Notes under the pieces: generated by a model
What the model saw: the letters and a program-made list of their open reading frames with translations, nothing else
Databases searched by the model: none
Told to the model about the DNA's origin: nothing
Origin: Kitasatospora setae KM-6054
GTDB taxonomy: Bacteria; Actinomycetota; Actinomycetes; Streptomycetales; Streptomycetaceae
Length of the DNA stretch: 64,000 nucleotides
Assembly (NCBI RefSeq): GCF_000269985.1
Contig: NC_016109.1
Location: 4,154,001-4,218,000, forward strand
Reading direction: 5' to 3'
Position numbers and translations under genes: made by a program
In this document: positions 41,069-49,875 of the stretch, piece after piece
How the letters are laid out: each line of letters opens with the position of its first letter
Position numbering within the stretch: position 1 is the stretch's first letter

Positions 41069-42351
41069 CCCTCCCCGCCCCGGCCGGCCAGGACCTGCTG
41101 CGCGCCCTCGCGCCTCAGGTCCTGGCCGCGCTGCTGCGCCGGCACGCCGGGGCGTTCGACGCCTGCGAGGACGCCGTGCAGGAGGCGCTGCTCGCCGCCG
41201 CCGAGCAGTGGCCCCGGGACGGGACCCCGGAGAACCCGCGCGGCTGGCTGGTGACCGTCGCCTCCCGCCGGCTGGTCGACCTGGTCCGGTCCGACCGGGC
41301 CCGGCGCGAACGCGAGGAACGGCTGTTCCTCGCCACCCCGCAGTCCGAACTCCTCGGCCGCCCCGCCGACGCCGGCCCGGACGCCGACCGGGACGACTCG
41401 CTCGCCCTGCTCTTCCTCTGCTGCCACCCCGCCCTCACCGCCCCCAGCCGGATCGCGCTCACCCTGCGCGCCGTCGGCGGCCTGAGCACCGCCCAGATCG
41501 CCGCCGCCTTCCTGGTGCCCGAGGCGACGATGGCGCAGCGGATCAGCCGCGCCAAACAGACCATCCGCACCTCCGGCCTGCCGTTCGCGCTCCCCGGCCC
41601 CGACGAGCAGGACGGCCGGCTCCGCGAAGTCCTGCAAGTGCTCTACCTGGTCTTCAACGAGGGCTACACCGCCACCACCGGCGACGGCCTGACCGCCCCC
41701 GCCCTCTCCGACGAGGCGATCCGGCTGACCCGGCTGCTGCACCGCCTACTGCCCGCCGACGCAGAAGTGACGGGCCTGCTCGCCCTGATGCTGCTCACCG
41801 ACGCCCGCCGCCCCGCCCGGACCGGCCCGCACGGCGAACTCGTCCCGCTCCCCGAACAGGACCGCGGCCGCTGGGACGCCGCCGCCATCGCCGAAGGCAC
41901 CGCCCTCGTCGAACGCGCCCTCCCGACCGGCCGACCCGGCCCCTACCAACTACAGGCCGCGATCGCCGCCCTGCACGACGAGGCCCCCGACGTCGCCGCC
42001 ACCGACTGGCCGCAGATCCTCGCCCTGTACGACCTGCTGCTGCGCGTCGCCCCCGGCCCGATGCCCGCCCTCAACCGGATCGTCGCCCTCGCCGAAGTCC
42101 GCGGCCCCGAACCCGCCCTGCGCGAACTCGCCGCCCTCGAACCCGCACTCGCCCGCCACCACCGCTACCACGCCGTCCGCGCCGAACTCCTCACCCGCAC
42201 CGGCCACACCCCCGCCGCCACCCAAGCCTTCCGCCGAGCCGCCACCCTCGCCCCCAGCCTCCCCGAACGCCGCCACCTCACCGAACGCGCCAACACCACC
42301 GCTGCCACCACCGCCGACATGGCCAACCCCGGCCCGGAAAACGGCGGTTGA
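41065..42351 (+). CDS. ECF-type RNA polymerase sigma factor (ECF42-like, with C-terminal TPR-like extension)
   Basis: 428 residues from GTG 41065. Sigma2 (RRHAGAFDACEDAVQEALLAAAEQWPRDGTPENPRGWLVTVASRRLVDLVRSD), then sigma4 (SRIALTLRAVGGLSTAQIAAAFLVPEATMAQRISRAKQTIR). A C-terminal extension of about 240 residues contains VLYLVFNEGY, LLALMLLTDARRPARTG and a TPR-like end (YHAVRAELLTRTGHTPAATQAFRRAATLAP). No anti-sigma gene is adjacent, fitting ECF42, where the extension and DGPF partner replace it. Confidence 0.93.
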   Translation: MTLPAPAGQDLLRALAPQVLAALLRRHAGAFDACEDAVQEALLAAAEQWPRDGTPENPRGWLVTVASRRLVDLVRSDRARREREERLFLATPQSELLGRPADAGPDADRDDSLALLFLCCHPALTAPSRIALTLRAVGGLSTAQIAAAFLVPEATMAQRISRAKQTIRTSGLPFALPGPDEQDGRLREVLQVLYLVFNEGYTATTGDGLTAPALSDEAIRLTRLLHRLLPADAEVTGLLALMLLTDARRPARTGPHGELVPLPEQDRGRWDAAAIAEGTALVERALPTGRPGPYQLQAAIAALHDEAPDVAATDWPQILALYDLLLRVAPGPMPALNRIVALAEVRGPEPALRELAALEPALARHHRYHAVRAELLTRTGHTPAATQAFRRAATLAPSLPERRHLTERANTTAATTADMANPGPENGG

Positions 42352-42403
42352 CGACAGCACCTGCCCCAAAGCCCCGCGCAGCGAAAGCCCCGCGCAGCGG
42401 GTC

Positions 42404-43600
42404 TCAGCGGGTGGTGGCGGTGGCGGTGGCGATGGCCGCGTCGATGGCGCCGTAGAGCTCGGAGCGGAGGCCGAGGCGGGAGGCGCGGATGTCGACGGCT
42501 TCGGCGACGGCGGGTTGGGCGTAGCGGTCGACGGATTCGCGGATGCCGTGGACGAGGGGGGCGCCGGCCTGGCCGAGTTCGCCGCCGATGATGATGGCGG
42601 CGGGGTTGAGGCAGTTGACCAGGTCGGCGAGGACGCGGCCGATGGTGCGGCCGGCTTCGCCGATGACGCGGGCGGCGGCCGGGATCTCGGCGAGGCGGTC
42701 GAGCGGCGGGAGGTCGACGGTCTCGCCGGGGCGGGCGCCGGGGGCGAGGACGTGGACGAGCCGGCGGCGGACCTCGACGATGGAGGCGACGGACTCCAGG
42801 CAGCCGCGGTTGCCGCAGCGGCACCAGGTGCCGGTGTCGGGGAGCTGGATGTGGCCGATCTCGCCGGAGATGCCGCTGGCGCCGCGGTAGATGCGTCCGT
42901 CGAGGAGGAGTCCGGCGCCGATGCCGGTGGACGCCTTGACGTAGACGAGGTCGTTGACGGTGCGGCCGGTGCCGTAGGCGCGTTCGCCGCGGGCGCCCAT
43001 CTCGGCGTCGTTGCCGACGGTGACGGGCCGGTCGAAGAGGCGGCCGAGTTCGGCGGCGGGGTCCATGCCGATCCACTGGGAGAGGGTGGAGGGGGCGCGG
43101 ACCACGTTGGTGCGGGTGTCGAGGGCGCCGGGGATGCCGGCGGCGATGGCGGTGATCTCGTCGAGGCGGTGGCCGGCGGCGTCGAGGGCCTGCCGGGCGA
43201 GGTTCTCGGCGGCGTCGAGGACTTCGCGCGGGTGGTTGTCGACGTCCAGGTGGGCGGTGGCCTCGCCGAGGAGGGTGCCGGTGGTGTCGGCGACGGCGGC
43301 GGTGACGTGGGTGTGGCCGAAGTCGAAGGCGAGCACCAGGGCGTGGGCGCGGCGCAGGGTGACGGCGGCGGCGCGGCGGCCGCGGCCGGCCGCGGCCGGC
43401 GAGGGCGAGGTGGTCTCGCTGACGAGCCCTTCGTCGAGCAGGTCGGTGACGGCGCTGCTGACGGCGGAGCGGGAGAGCCCGGTGAGCCGGCTGATCTCGG
43501 CGCGGCTGAGGGTGCCGTGCTCGCCGAGGGCGGCGAGCAGGGTGGCCCGGGTGCGCAGGCGGCGGGCCGAGGGCGCGGGGGCGGCGGCGGGGGCTGTCAT
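42404..43600 (-). CDS. ROK-family transcriptional regulator
   Basis: 398 residues from ATG 43600; in-frame starts to 43636 exist. N-terminal winged helix (TLLAALGEHGTLSRAEISRLTGLSRSAVSSAVTDLLDEGLV) and C-terminal ROK sugar-kinase fold: LAFDFGHTHVTAAVAD, VGNDAEMGARGERAYG, VKASTGIGAGLLLDG and the zinc motif IGHIQLPDTGTWCRCGNRGCLESVAS. A transcriptional repressor that likely senses a sugar; no sugar-uptake gene is adjacent. Divergent from the small gene at 43762. Confidence 0.93.
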   Translation of the reverse strand: MTAPAAAPAPSARRLRTRATLLAALGEHGTLSRAEISRLTGLSRSAVSSAVTDLLDEGLVSETTSPSPAAAGRGRRAAAVTLRRAHALVLAFDFGHTHVTAAVADTTGTLLGEATAHLDVDNHPREVLDAAENLARQALDAAGHRLDEITAIAAGIPGALDTRTNVVRAPSTLSQWIGMDPAAELGRLFDRPVTVGNDAEMGARGERAYGTGRTVNDLVYVKASTGIGAGLLLDGRIYRGASGISGEIGHIQLPDTGTWCRCGNRGCLESVASIVEVRRRLVHVLAPGARPGETVDLPPLDRLAEIPAAARVIGEAGRTIGRVLADLVNCLNPAAIIIGGELGQAGAPLVHGIRESVDRYAQPAVAEAVDIRASRLGLRSELYGAIDAAIATATATTR

Positions 43601-43671
43601 GAACGGAACGGTAGCGGACCCGTTCCCCATTTTCACCGTTGAACGGATTATTTGACGTTCTGCTCGTCCTC

Positions 43672-43701
43672 TTGACGGACGAATTGGCCTATACCTATGG
43701 T
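43672..43701 (+). promoter_or_regulatory. Promoter of small hypothetical gene
   Basis: TTGACG (43672-43677), 18 bases, TATGGT (43696-43701); predicted start near 43708, 54 bases before the ATG at 43762. Confidence 0.6.
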
Positions 43702-43761
43702 CTAGGGCAGTAGCAGCACCTCATGCGCCGGTACGGAGGACGCGCCGGGAGAGGAAGGCCG

Positions 43762-43989
43762 ATGAACGCCACCCAGAGCCGTCATCGCTGGTGCGTCGAG
43801 ATTCCGCACGCCAACGAGATCCGCTCCGGCCGCCACCTGTTCATCGTGGACGCCGCCGCCGAGGACGACGCCCGCCGCGAGGCGATCGAGCGCGCCGAGT
43901 CGGCCGAGGCCCGCCGCCACCGACGCGACGCCGACCTGGACCTCGCCCAGGTCACCGTGGTCCACCTCGGACTGCTCCGCTCGCACTGA
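43762..43989 (+). CDS. Small hypothetical protein
   Basis: 75 residues from ATG 43762 with GAGAGGAAGG upstream and a consensus-like promoter. HRWCVEIPHANEIRSGRHLFIVDAAAEDDARREAIERAESAEARRHRRDADL is a short beta strand followed by a highly charged helix, then LDLAQVTVVHLGLLRSH. No family recognised. Expression signals are strong for such a small gene. Confidence 0.65.
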   Translation: MNATQSRHRWCVEIPHANEIRSGRHLFIVDAAAEDDARREAIERAESAEARRHRRDADLDLAQVTVVHLGLLRSH

Positions 43990-44187
43990 TCCCCCGCCGC
44001 CCCCGGCCGCGGGGGATCCGGCTTTCCCGCACCACCCCGTACCGCCCCGCAGCACCTCCGCGCCCCGCACGCCGCGCGCCGCCCCGGTGACCACCCCCGG
44101 CCGGCCCTCCGGCGCCCCCGCGCCCCCGCGCCCCGCGCCTCCGCGCCCCCTCCTCCGGACGGGTGTGACTTCACCGAATCGGGTTTG

Positions 44188-44193
44188 TATGCT
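44188..44193 (+). promoter_or_regulatory. -10 hexamer of LCP gene (TATGCT)
   Basis: TATGCT preceded after 18 bases by TGTGAC (44164-44169). The predicted transcription start near 44200 is the first base of the 22-bp palindrome at 44201. Confidence 0.5.
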
Positions 44194-44200
44194 TCGCTCG

Positions 44201-44222
44201 ACTTCTACAGACCTGTAGAAGT
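44201..44222 (+). promoter_or_regulatory. 22-bp perfect palindrome at the LCP gene start of transcription (operator)
   Basis: Arms ACTTCTACAG and CTGTAGAAGT flank AC. The site begins at the predicted +1, 31 bases before the ATG, an ideal repressor position. The arm sequence suits a TetR- or GntR-family dimer; the regulator is not in the neighbourhood. Confidence 0.65.
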
Positions 44223-44252
44223 TCGGTCGGCGGCTACGGACGAGGGGGCGCC

Positions 44253-45791
44253 ATGTCGGCGCGCAGGGCGAAGAGCGGCCACGGCGCACGCGCACACGGC
44301 CGGGACCGCGGCCGCGGCCACCGGGGCAGGCGGATCGCCCTGTGGACCACCGCGAGCGTGGTCGCGCTGGTCGTGCTGGCCGGCGGCCTCGTCTACTACC
44401 GGCTGAACGGCAACCTGAGCACCTTCGGCAGCGACGGCGTCAGCAAGGACCGCCCGGCCGCGGCCAGTGCCGACGCCGAGGGCCGCACCCCGGTCAACCT
44501 GCTGCTGATCGGCTCCGACTCGCGCTCCGGCTCCAACAAGAGCCTCGGCGGCGGCGACGACGGCGGCGCCCGCTCGGACACCGCGATCCTGCTGCACGTC
44601 TACGCCGACCACAAGCACGCCGTCGGGGTGTCCATCCCGCGCGACTCGCTGGTCGAGATCCCGCCCTGCATGCTGCCGAACAAGAGCTGGACCAAGGACC
44701 AGCCCAGTGCCATGTTCAACAGCGCCTTCTCGGTCGGCGACACCGACGCGGGCAACCCGGCCTGCACCCAGAACACCGTCGAGAAGCTCACCGGGCTGCG
44801 GATCGACCACACCATGGTGGTCAACTTCCAGGGCTTCGCCGACATGACCAAGGCCGTCGGCGGCGTCGACGTCTGCCTGCCCAAGGCCGTCTACGAGGGC
44901 GACCTCAACCCCAACCTCGGCCACCGCGGCCAGGAGCTGTTCAAGGCCGGCCACCAGACCATCTCCGGCCAGGCCGCGCTCGACTACGTCCGGATCCGGC
45001 ACGGCCTCGGCGACGGCTCCGACATCGGCCGCACCAAGCGCCAGCAGGCCTTCCTCTCCTCGCTGATCAAGCAGGTCAAGTCGGCCGGCATGGACCCCAC
45101 CACCCTGCTGCCGCTGGCCGACGCCGCCACCAAGGCGCTCACCGTGGACGAGGGCCTGGGCTCGGCGAGCAAGCTGATCGACTTCGCCATGACGCTCAAG
45201 GGCGTCGACCTGCACGACATCAAGTTCCTCACCGTCCCCTGGCGCTACCAGGGCGAACGCGTCGCGATCGTGCACCCGGACGCCGACCAGCTGTGGGCCG
45301 CGCTCCGCTCCGACCACACCCTGGACGGCCAGGACGCCTCGGCCGTCCCGTCCGCCACCCCCACCGCGACCGCCACCCCCGCCGCCCCCGCGTCCACCGC
45401 GCCGCCGAAGCCCGACGGCGCCGGCGTCCGGGTCGCCGTCTACAACGGCACCGAGACCGCCGGGCTGACCGGCCGGGCCGCCGAGGCGCTGGAGAACTCC
45501 GGATTCACCGTCACCGGCCGGGCCAACGCCGCCTCCCGCACCCACCGCACCACCCTGGTCGAGTACGGGACGGGTGAGCGGGCCGCCGCCGAGAAGGTCG
45601 CCGCGCTGTTCCCCGGCGCCGTCCTGCAGCCCGGCTCCCGCACCGGGATCGCCCTCACCCTGGGCGCCGACTACGCGGCCGGCGGCGGCACCGCCGCCGC
45701 CCCGCCGGTCCCCACCGGACCGCTGCCCAGCAGCGTCAGCCAGGCCCGCTCCGCCGACCAGGACGCCTGCGCCGACCTCACCTACGGCTGA
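44253..45791 (+). CDS. LytR-CpsA-Psr (LCP) family cell-wall ligase with LytR_C domain
   Basis: 512 residues from ATG 44253. A basic N-terminus and one membrane helix (about 30-48) precede the LCP domain: NLLLIGSDSRSG, GARSDTAILLHVYADHKHAVGVSIPRDSLVEIP, VVNFQGFADMTKAVGGVDVCLP, GQAALDYVRIRHGLGDGSDIGRTKRQQAFL with the polyprenyl-phosphate-binding Arg residues. After a Thr/Pro/Ala linker, a LytR_C domain follows (about 390-480, VRVAVYNGTETAGLTGRAAEALENSGF). LCP proteins attach wall polymers to peptidoglycan outside the membrane. Confidence 0.96.
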   Translation: MSARRAKSGHGARAHGRDRGRGHRGRRIALWTTASVVALVVLAGGLVYYRLNGNLSTFGSDGVSKDRPAAASADAEGRTPVNLLLIGSDSRSGSNKSLGGGDDGGARSDTAILLHVYADHKHAVGVSIPRDSLVEIPPCMLPNKSWTKDQPSAMFNSAFSVGDTDAGNPACTQNTVEKLTGLRIDHTMVVNFQGFADMTKAVGGVDVCLPKAVYEGDLNPNLGHRGQELFKAGHQTISGQAALDYVRIRHGLGDGSDIGRTKRQQAFLSSLIKQVKSAGMDPTTLLPLADAATKALTVDEGLGSASKLIDFAMTLKGVDLHDIKFLTVPWRYQGERVAIVHPDADQLWAALRSDHTLDGQDASAVPSATPTATATPAAPASTAPPKPDGAGVRVAVYNGTETAGLTGRAAEALENSGFTVTGRANAASRTHRTTLVEYGTGERAAAEKVAALFPGAVLQPGSRTGIALTLGADYAAGGGTAAAPPVPTGPLPSSVSQARSADQDACADLTYG

Positions 45792-45838
45792 CCGTGCCCC
45801 CTTCCACCCCCGACTCCACCCCTCACGGAGGGACGGCG

Positions 45839-46483
45839 ATGGACGACCCGCACCCCCGCGACCCGCACCCCCACGACCCGCACCCCCACGACCCGCTTCC
45901 CGGGACCGCCCCGACCCAGCAGGACCGGGCCGACTTCGAGCACGCCCTCGGCCTGGCCCTGGCCGACCCCGCCGTGCGCGCCGCGACGGCCGGCGACCCC
46001 CGGCGGGCCGCCCGGCTGCGCGCGCTGGCCCGGCAGCAGGCCGCACCGATCCTGGCCGCCGCCGCACCCGAGTACCTGGCCTACCGCCGGCTGCGCGACG
46101 CCGCCCCCGCGCCGCCCGCCCGCGCCACCGCCCCCGGCGAGCGGCTGACCGGCTGGCTGGGCGCCCTGGCCCTGGTCGTGCCGGTGGTCAGCGGCAGCGC
46201 GGCCGCCGTGTTCTTCCTGCTCGGCGCCGTCCTCGACCTGTCGCACCCGCACCCCGGCGTCACCGACGCACTGCGCACCGCCGCCTGGAGCGCCGTCGCG
46301 GTCGCCGTCACCGGCGCGCTGACCGGGCTGGCCGGGCTGCTGCTGACCGCCGCCCTGCGGCGCGCCGACCCGCCCGCCGACCCGCGGCACGCCGGGCAGC
46401 TGGCCGCCGCCCGGTCCGCCTGGCGGACCGCCCTGCTGGAACGCGGCCTGCTGCCCTTCCTGCGCTCCCGCCCGGACGCCTGA
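45839..46483 (+). CDS. Hypothetical membrane protein with His/Pro-rich N-terminal repeat
   Basis: 214 residues from ATG 45839 with GGAGGG upstream. Begins with a DPHPHDPHPHDP tandem, then a helical domain (DFEHALGLALADPAVRAATAGDPRRAARLRAL) and two membrane helices (LGALALVVPVVSGSAAAVFFLLGAV and AWSAVAVAVTGALTGLAGLLLTAAL). Starts 48 bases after the LCP gene, so probably co-transcribed and envelope-related. No known family recognised. Confidence 0.72.
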   Translation: MDDPHPRDPHPHDPHPHDPLPGTAPTQQDRADFEHALGLALADPAVRAATAGDPRRAARLRALARQQAAPILAAAAPEYLAYRRLRDAAPAPPARATAPGERLTGWLGALALVVPVVSGSAAAVFFLLGAVLDLSHPHPGVTDALRTAAWSAVAVAVTGALTGLAGLLLTAALRRADPPADPRHAGQLAAARSAWRTALLERGLLPFLRSRPDA

Positions 46484-46782
46484 GACCGGACGCCCGAGAC
46501 CGGACGCCCGAGCCGGGCGCCCCAGCCCGGGCGCCCGCTGTCGGCTCGAAAGGGCGTCAGGAACGGCGGCGGCCCGGGCGGTTAACGGGCCGTCGGAACG
46601 GAAATAACCTCGTCGGAGCGCTTCACAATGCGCGGCAATTCGCGGGCAAATGCCGGATTGCGACCGGTTGAAAGGTAAAGAGCGGGCAATATTTCCCCCG
46701 CGAACGCCGCTTTCCACGCGGTGCGGGCGTCTACGCTTCGTCGGCCTGTCCGCCTCTCGCGCCGCCGAAGGAAGAGCACCCA

Positions 46783-47406
46783 GTGAGCACACCCCAGCCG
46801 GGCCAGTACCCGCCGCCGGGCCAGTACCCCCCGCCCACCGGGGGCTACCCCCCGCCGCAGCCCGGCCCGTACGGCCAACCCGGCCCGGCCCCGTACGGCC
46901 AGCCCGGCTCGTACCCGCCGCCCGGCCCGTACGGCCAGCCCGCCCCGGCCCCGTACGGCCAGCAGTACCCGCCGCCCCCGCCGCCGCCCGCCCAGTACGC
47001 CCCGCCCGGGCAGCAGTACCCGCCGCCCGGCCAGCCCGTGGTGTACCCGCCGCCGGGCGGCTACCAGGCGCGCACCGTGTCGCGCTGGCGGCCGAAGCAG
47101 GTCCTGACGGTGGTCGCGGCCGTCGTCGGGGCGCTCGTCCTCGGCGCCGTCTGGCTGTTCGCGCCGGACGACGGCGCGGACAGCGCCAAGGTCGGCGACT
47201 GCATGTACAAGTCCGGCGGGACGTCGACCCGGCCGACCCTCACCGTGCTGCCGTGCAGCGACAGCAAGGCCGTCTACAAGGTGGTCAAGGTCGTACAGAG
47301 CTACGACCCGTCCGCCTGCGACGGCCTGCCCGAGGAGACCGGGCGCTACTCCGAGTCGAGGAAGCGCAAGGCCTTCACGCTCTGCTTCGTCGCGAAGACG
47401 CCCTGA
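46783..47406 (+). CDS. Pro-rich LppU/SCO3897-like membrane protein
   Basis: 207 residues from GTG 46783. The first 95 are PPPGQYPPP- and PYGQPG-type repeats, then one membrane helix (QVLTVVAAVVGALVLGAVWLF) and an external domain with four Cys (VGDCMYKSG, LTVLPCSDSKAVYKVVKVV, DPSACDGLPEE, FTLCFVAK), likely two disulfides. The domain resembles the LppU/SCO3897 family. Function unknown; a cell-surface location is predicted. Confidence 0.78.
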   Translation: MSTPQPGQYPPPGQYPPPTGGYPPPQPGPYGQPGPAPYGQPGSYPPPGPYGQPAPAPYGQQYPPPPPPPAQYAPPGQQYPPPGQPVVYPPPGGYQARTVSRWRPKQVLTVVAAVVGALVLGAVWLFAPDDGADSAKVGDCMYKSGGTSTRPTLTVLPCSDSKAVYKVVKVVQSYDPSACDGLPEETGRYSESRKRKAFTLCFVAKTP

Positions 47407-47503
47407 CCCCTCCCGGCCTGCGGTTTTATTCGGAGCGCGGCGCCCCCGAGGGTGGTTAGACTCCGAACCCCTTCACCCGCGGGCCGAGAGGACGGTGTTC
47501 CCC

Positions 47504-49264
47504 ATGCGCTGGTCGCAGCTGTACGTACCCACTCTGCGGGAGGACCCGGCCGACGCCGACGCCGCGAGCCACCGCCTGCTGGTCCGGGCCGGCTACGTGC
47601 GGCAGTTGGCGGCCGGCCACTACTCGCTGCTACCGCTGGCGGCCCGGGTCCGGGCCCGGATCGTCGCGGTGGTCCGCGAGGAGATGGAGCGGATCGGCGC
47701 CCAGGAGTTCCTGCTGCCCGCGCTGCACCCGGCCGAGCTGTGGCGGCGCACCGGGCGCTGGGAGTCGATGGGCGAGGAGATGTTCCGCCTGACCGACCGC
47801 AAGGGCGCCGAGCAGGCCCTCGGGATGACGCACGAGGAGGTCTTCGCGCACCTCGCCGAGGAGCTCCGCTCGTACCGGCAACTGCCCCAGACCTGGTACC
47901 AGTTCCAGACCAAGTTCCGGGACGAGGCGCGCCCCCGCTCGGGCCTGCTGCGGGTGCGCGAGTTCACCATGAAGGACTCGTACAGCTTCGACCTCGACGA
48001 GGCCGGGATGGCCCGCTCCTTCGAGGCGCACCGGCTGGCCTACCTGCGGATCTTCGAGCGGCTCGGGCTGCCCGCGTTCGGGGTGCGGGCCTCCAGCGGG
48101 GCGATGGGCGGCAGCGGGTCGGTCGAGTTCATGAGCCCCTCGGCGGCCGGCGAGGACCTGGTGGTGCGCTGCCCGGGCTGCGGCTACGCGGCCAACACCG
48201 AGAAGGCGCTCTCCGCACTGCCCGCCGTCGCCGACCCGGCCGAGCGGACCGAGCGGACCGGCCCGGCCGAGCAGACCGAGCGGACCGACCGGAGCGACCA
48301 GGCCGGGACGTTCGCGGTCGAGGAGTTCGCGACGCCCGGCGCGCGCGGCATCGAGGAGCTGGCGGAGCGCCACGGCATCGCGCCCGAGCGGCAGCTGAAG
48401 ACCCTGGTGCAGGTGGTCGACGGCGCGCTGACGCTGGTGCTGCTGCGCGGCGACCACGCGCTGGTCGAGCAGAAGCTGCTGGACGCGCTGGGCGCCTCGG
48501 CCGCCCGCCCCGCCACCGCCGAGGAGATCGCGGCGGCGCTCGGCGCCTCGCCCGGCAGCCTCGGCCCGCTCGGCGGGCACGGCCTGCCCGTGCTCGCCGA
48601 CGAGGCGCTGCGCGGGCGCACCGGCCTGACCTGCGGCGCCAACCGGGACGGCTTCCACCTGCGGGGCGTGTCGATCGGGCGGGACGTCCGGGTCACCCGC
48701 TGGGCGGACCTGCGCGAGGTCACCGCCGGCGAGCCCTGCGCCGAGTGCGGCGCCGCGCTGGAGGTGCTGCGCACCATCGAGGTCGGCCACATCTTCCAGC
48801 TCGGCCGCCGCTACACCGAGGCGCTCGGCGTCGCGGTGGCCGGCCCGGCCGGTGAGCGGGTGGTGCCGCTGATGGGCAGTTACGGCATCGGCGTGGAGCG
48901 GCTGCTGGCCGCCCTGGTCGAGGCGCACCACGACGAGCGGGGCATCCGCTGGCCCGCCGCCGTCGCCCCGTTCGACCTGGTGCTGACGGTGCTGCCCGAC
49001 CGGGGCGGCGCGGTCGCCGAGGCCGCCGAGCGGCTGTGCGGCGAGCTGGGCGCGGCGGGCGTGCGGGTGCTGCTGGACGACCGGGCCGAGCGCCCCGGGG
49101 TGAAGTTCGCGGACGCCGAACTGATCGGCGTGCCCTGGCGGCTGACCCTGGGCGCGCGCGGGCTGGCCGCGGGCACCGCCGAGCTGACCGCCCGGGCGGA
49201 CGGCTCGACCCGGGAGCTCGGGCTGGACGCGGCGGTGCCGGAGCTGCGCGCGCTGGCCGGCTGA
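47504..49264 (+). CDS. proS: Prolyl-tRNA synthetase (bacterial type)
   Basis: 586 residues from ATG 47504 (GAGAGGACGG upstream). Class II motifs: motif 1 region LLPLAARVRARIVAVVREEME, TXE-like MTHEEVFAHLA, motif 2 FRDEARPRSGLLRVREFTMKDSYSFD, motif 3 MGSYGIGVERLLAALVE; anticodon-binding domain VLLDDRAERPGVKFADAELIGVPWRLTLG. The long insertion (about 220-390) is the editing domain of bacterial ProRS, here with an Arg/Thr/Glu-rich stretch (AERTERTGPAEQTERTDR). It charges tRNA-Pro. Confidence 0.96.
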   Translation: MRWSQLYVPTLREDPADADAASHRLLVRAGYVRQLAAGHYSLLPLAARVRARIVAVVREEMERIGAQEFLLPALHPAELWRRTGRWESMGEEMFRLTDRKGAEQALGMTHEEVFAHLAEELRSYRQLPQTWYQFQTKFRDEARPRSGLLRVREFTMKDSYSFDLDEAGMARSFEAHRLAYLRIFERLGLPAFGVRASSGAMGGSGSVEFMSPSAAGEDLVVRCPGCGYAANTEKALSALPAVADPAERTERTGPAEQTERTDRSDQAGTFAVEEFATPGARGIEELAERHGIAPERQLKTLVQVVDGALTLVLLRGDHALVEQKLLDALGASAARPATAEEIAAALGASPGSLGPLGGHGLPVLADEALRGRTGLTCGANRDGFHLRGVSIGRDVRVTRWADLREVTAGEPCAECGAALEVLRTIEVGHIFQLGRRYTEALGVAVAGPAGERVVPLMGSYGIGVERLLAALVEAHHDERGIRWPAAVAPFDLVLTVLPDRGGAVAEAAERLCGELGAAGVRVLLDDRAERPGVKFADAELIGVPWRLTLGARGLAAGTAELTARADGSTRELGLDAAVPELRALAG

Positions 49265-49875
49265 GCCGCTTCACCGCCGCTCCCCGCCGCTCCCTCGTCC
49301 ACCCCTCTCGCCGCCCCTCTCGCCGCCCTTCTCCCCCTGCCCTCGCCGGTCCGCTGCCGTTCCCTCGCCCGTCCCCCGCCGGGGCTCCCGGGTGCGGATC
49401 GGCGGCGGATTCGGTGGAGACTTCGTGCCGGAGGGCGCTGCGGCCGGCCCTGGCCGCCCGTCGGCCCGGCGGGCGTGTGTCCGTGCCTTAACAGCAGGTT
49501 GCGCGCCATGACGTTCCGGCCCGCGGCGGCGGCCTAGCAGCTCGTCGGGCCCCAGCCGGACGGTTCGTCAGAAAAAGCCGGGAACTCGCGCGTTGCTCCC
49601 TCCCGCCCGGCTGCCCCTGTGGTAAATGGCCCGGTGGGAGGCGGTGCGGCGGCCGGATCCGGCGTCCGGGCGGGTGCGTTGACCGACGATCAACGCTCTG
49701 ACCTGGGCTTCCAACTACCCTTGTGCACGCCGGAGGAGACGGATCTTCACGTCGATGTGGGCGACCGTTCACCTGTTCGCCCGATGATACGATCATCCCG
49801 CTTGGGGGAGCGGCGGGTTCACCCTGCGATGACGGGGATTCAGCAGTCGGCCGCCAGTCGCCTGAAGAGAGTCTT
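49265..49875. promoter_or_regulatory. Long intergenic region upstream of the conservon
   Basis: 611 bases without a supported gene. It holds the 3' region of proS and the conservon promoter. Two dyads stand out: GCGTTGA-N7-TCAACGC (49676-49696) and GATGAT-ACG-ATCATC (49783-49797), the second overlapping a -10-like TACGAT (49788-49793) about 80 bases before cvnA. No RNA gene recognised. Confidence 0.55.
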
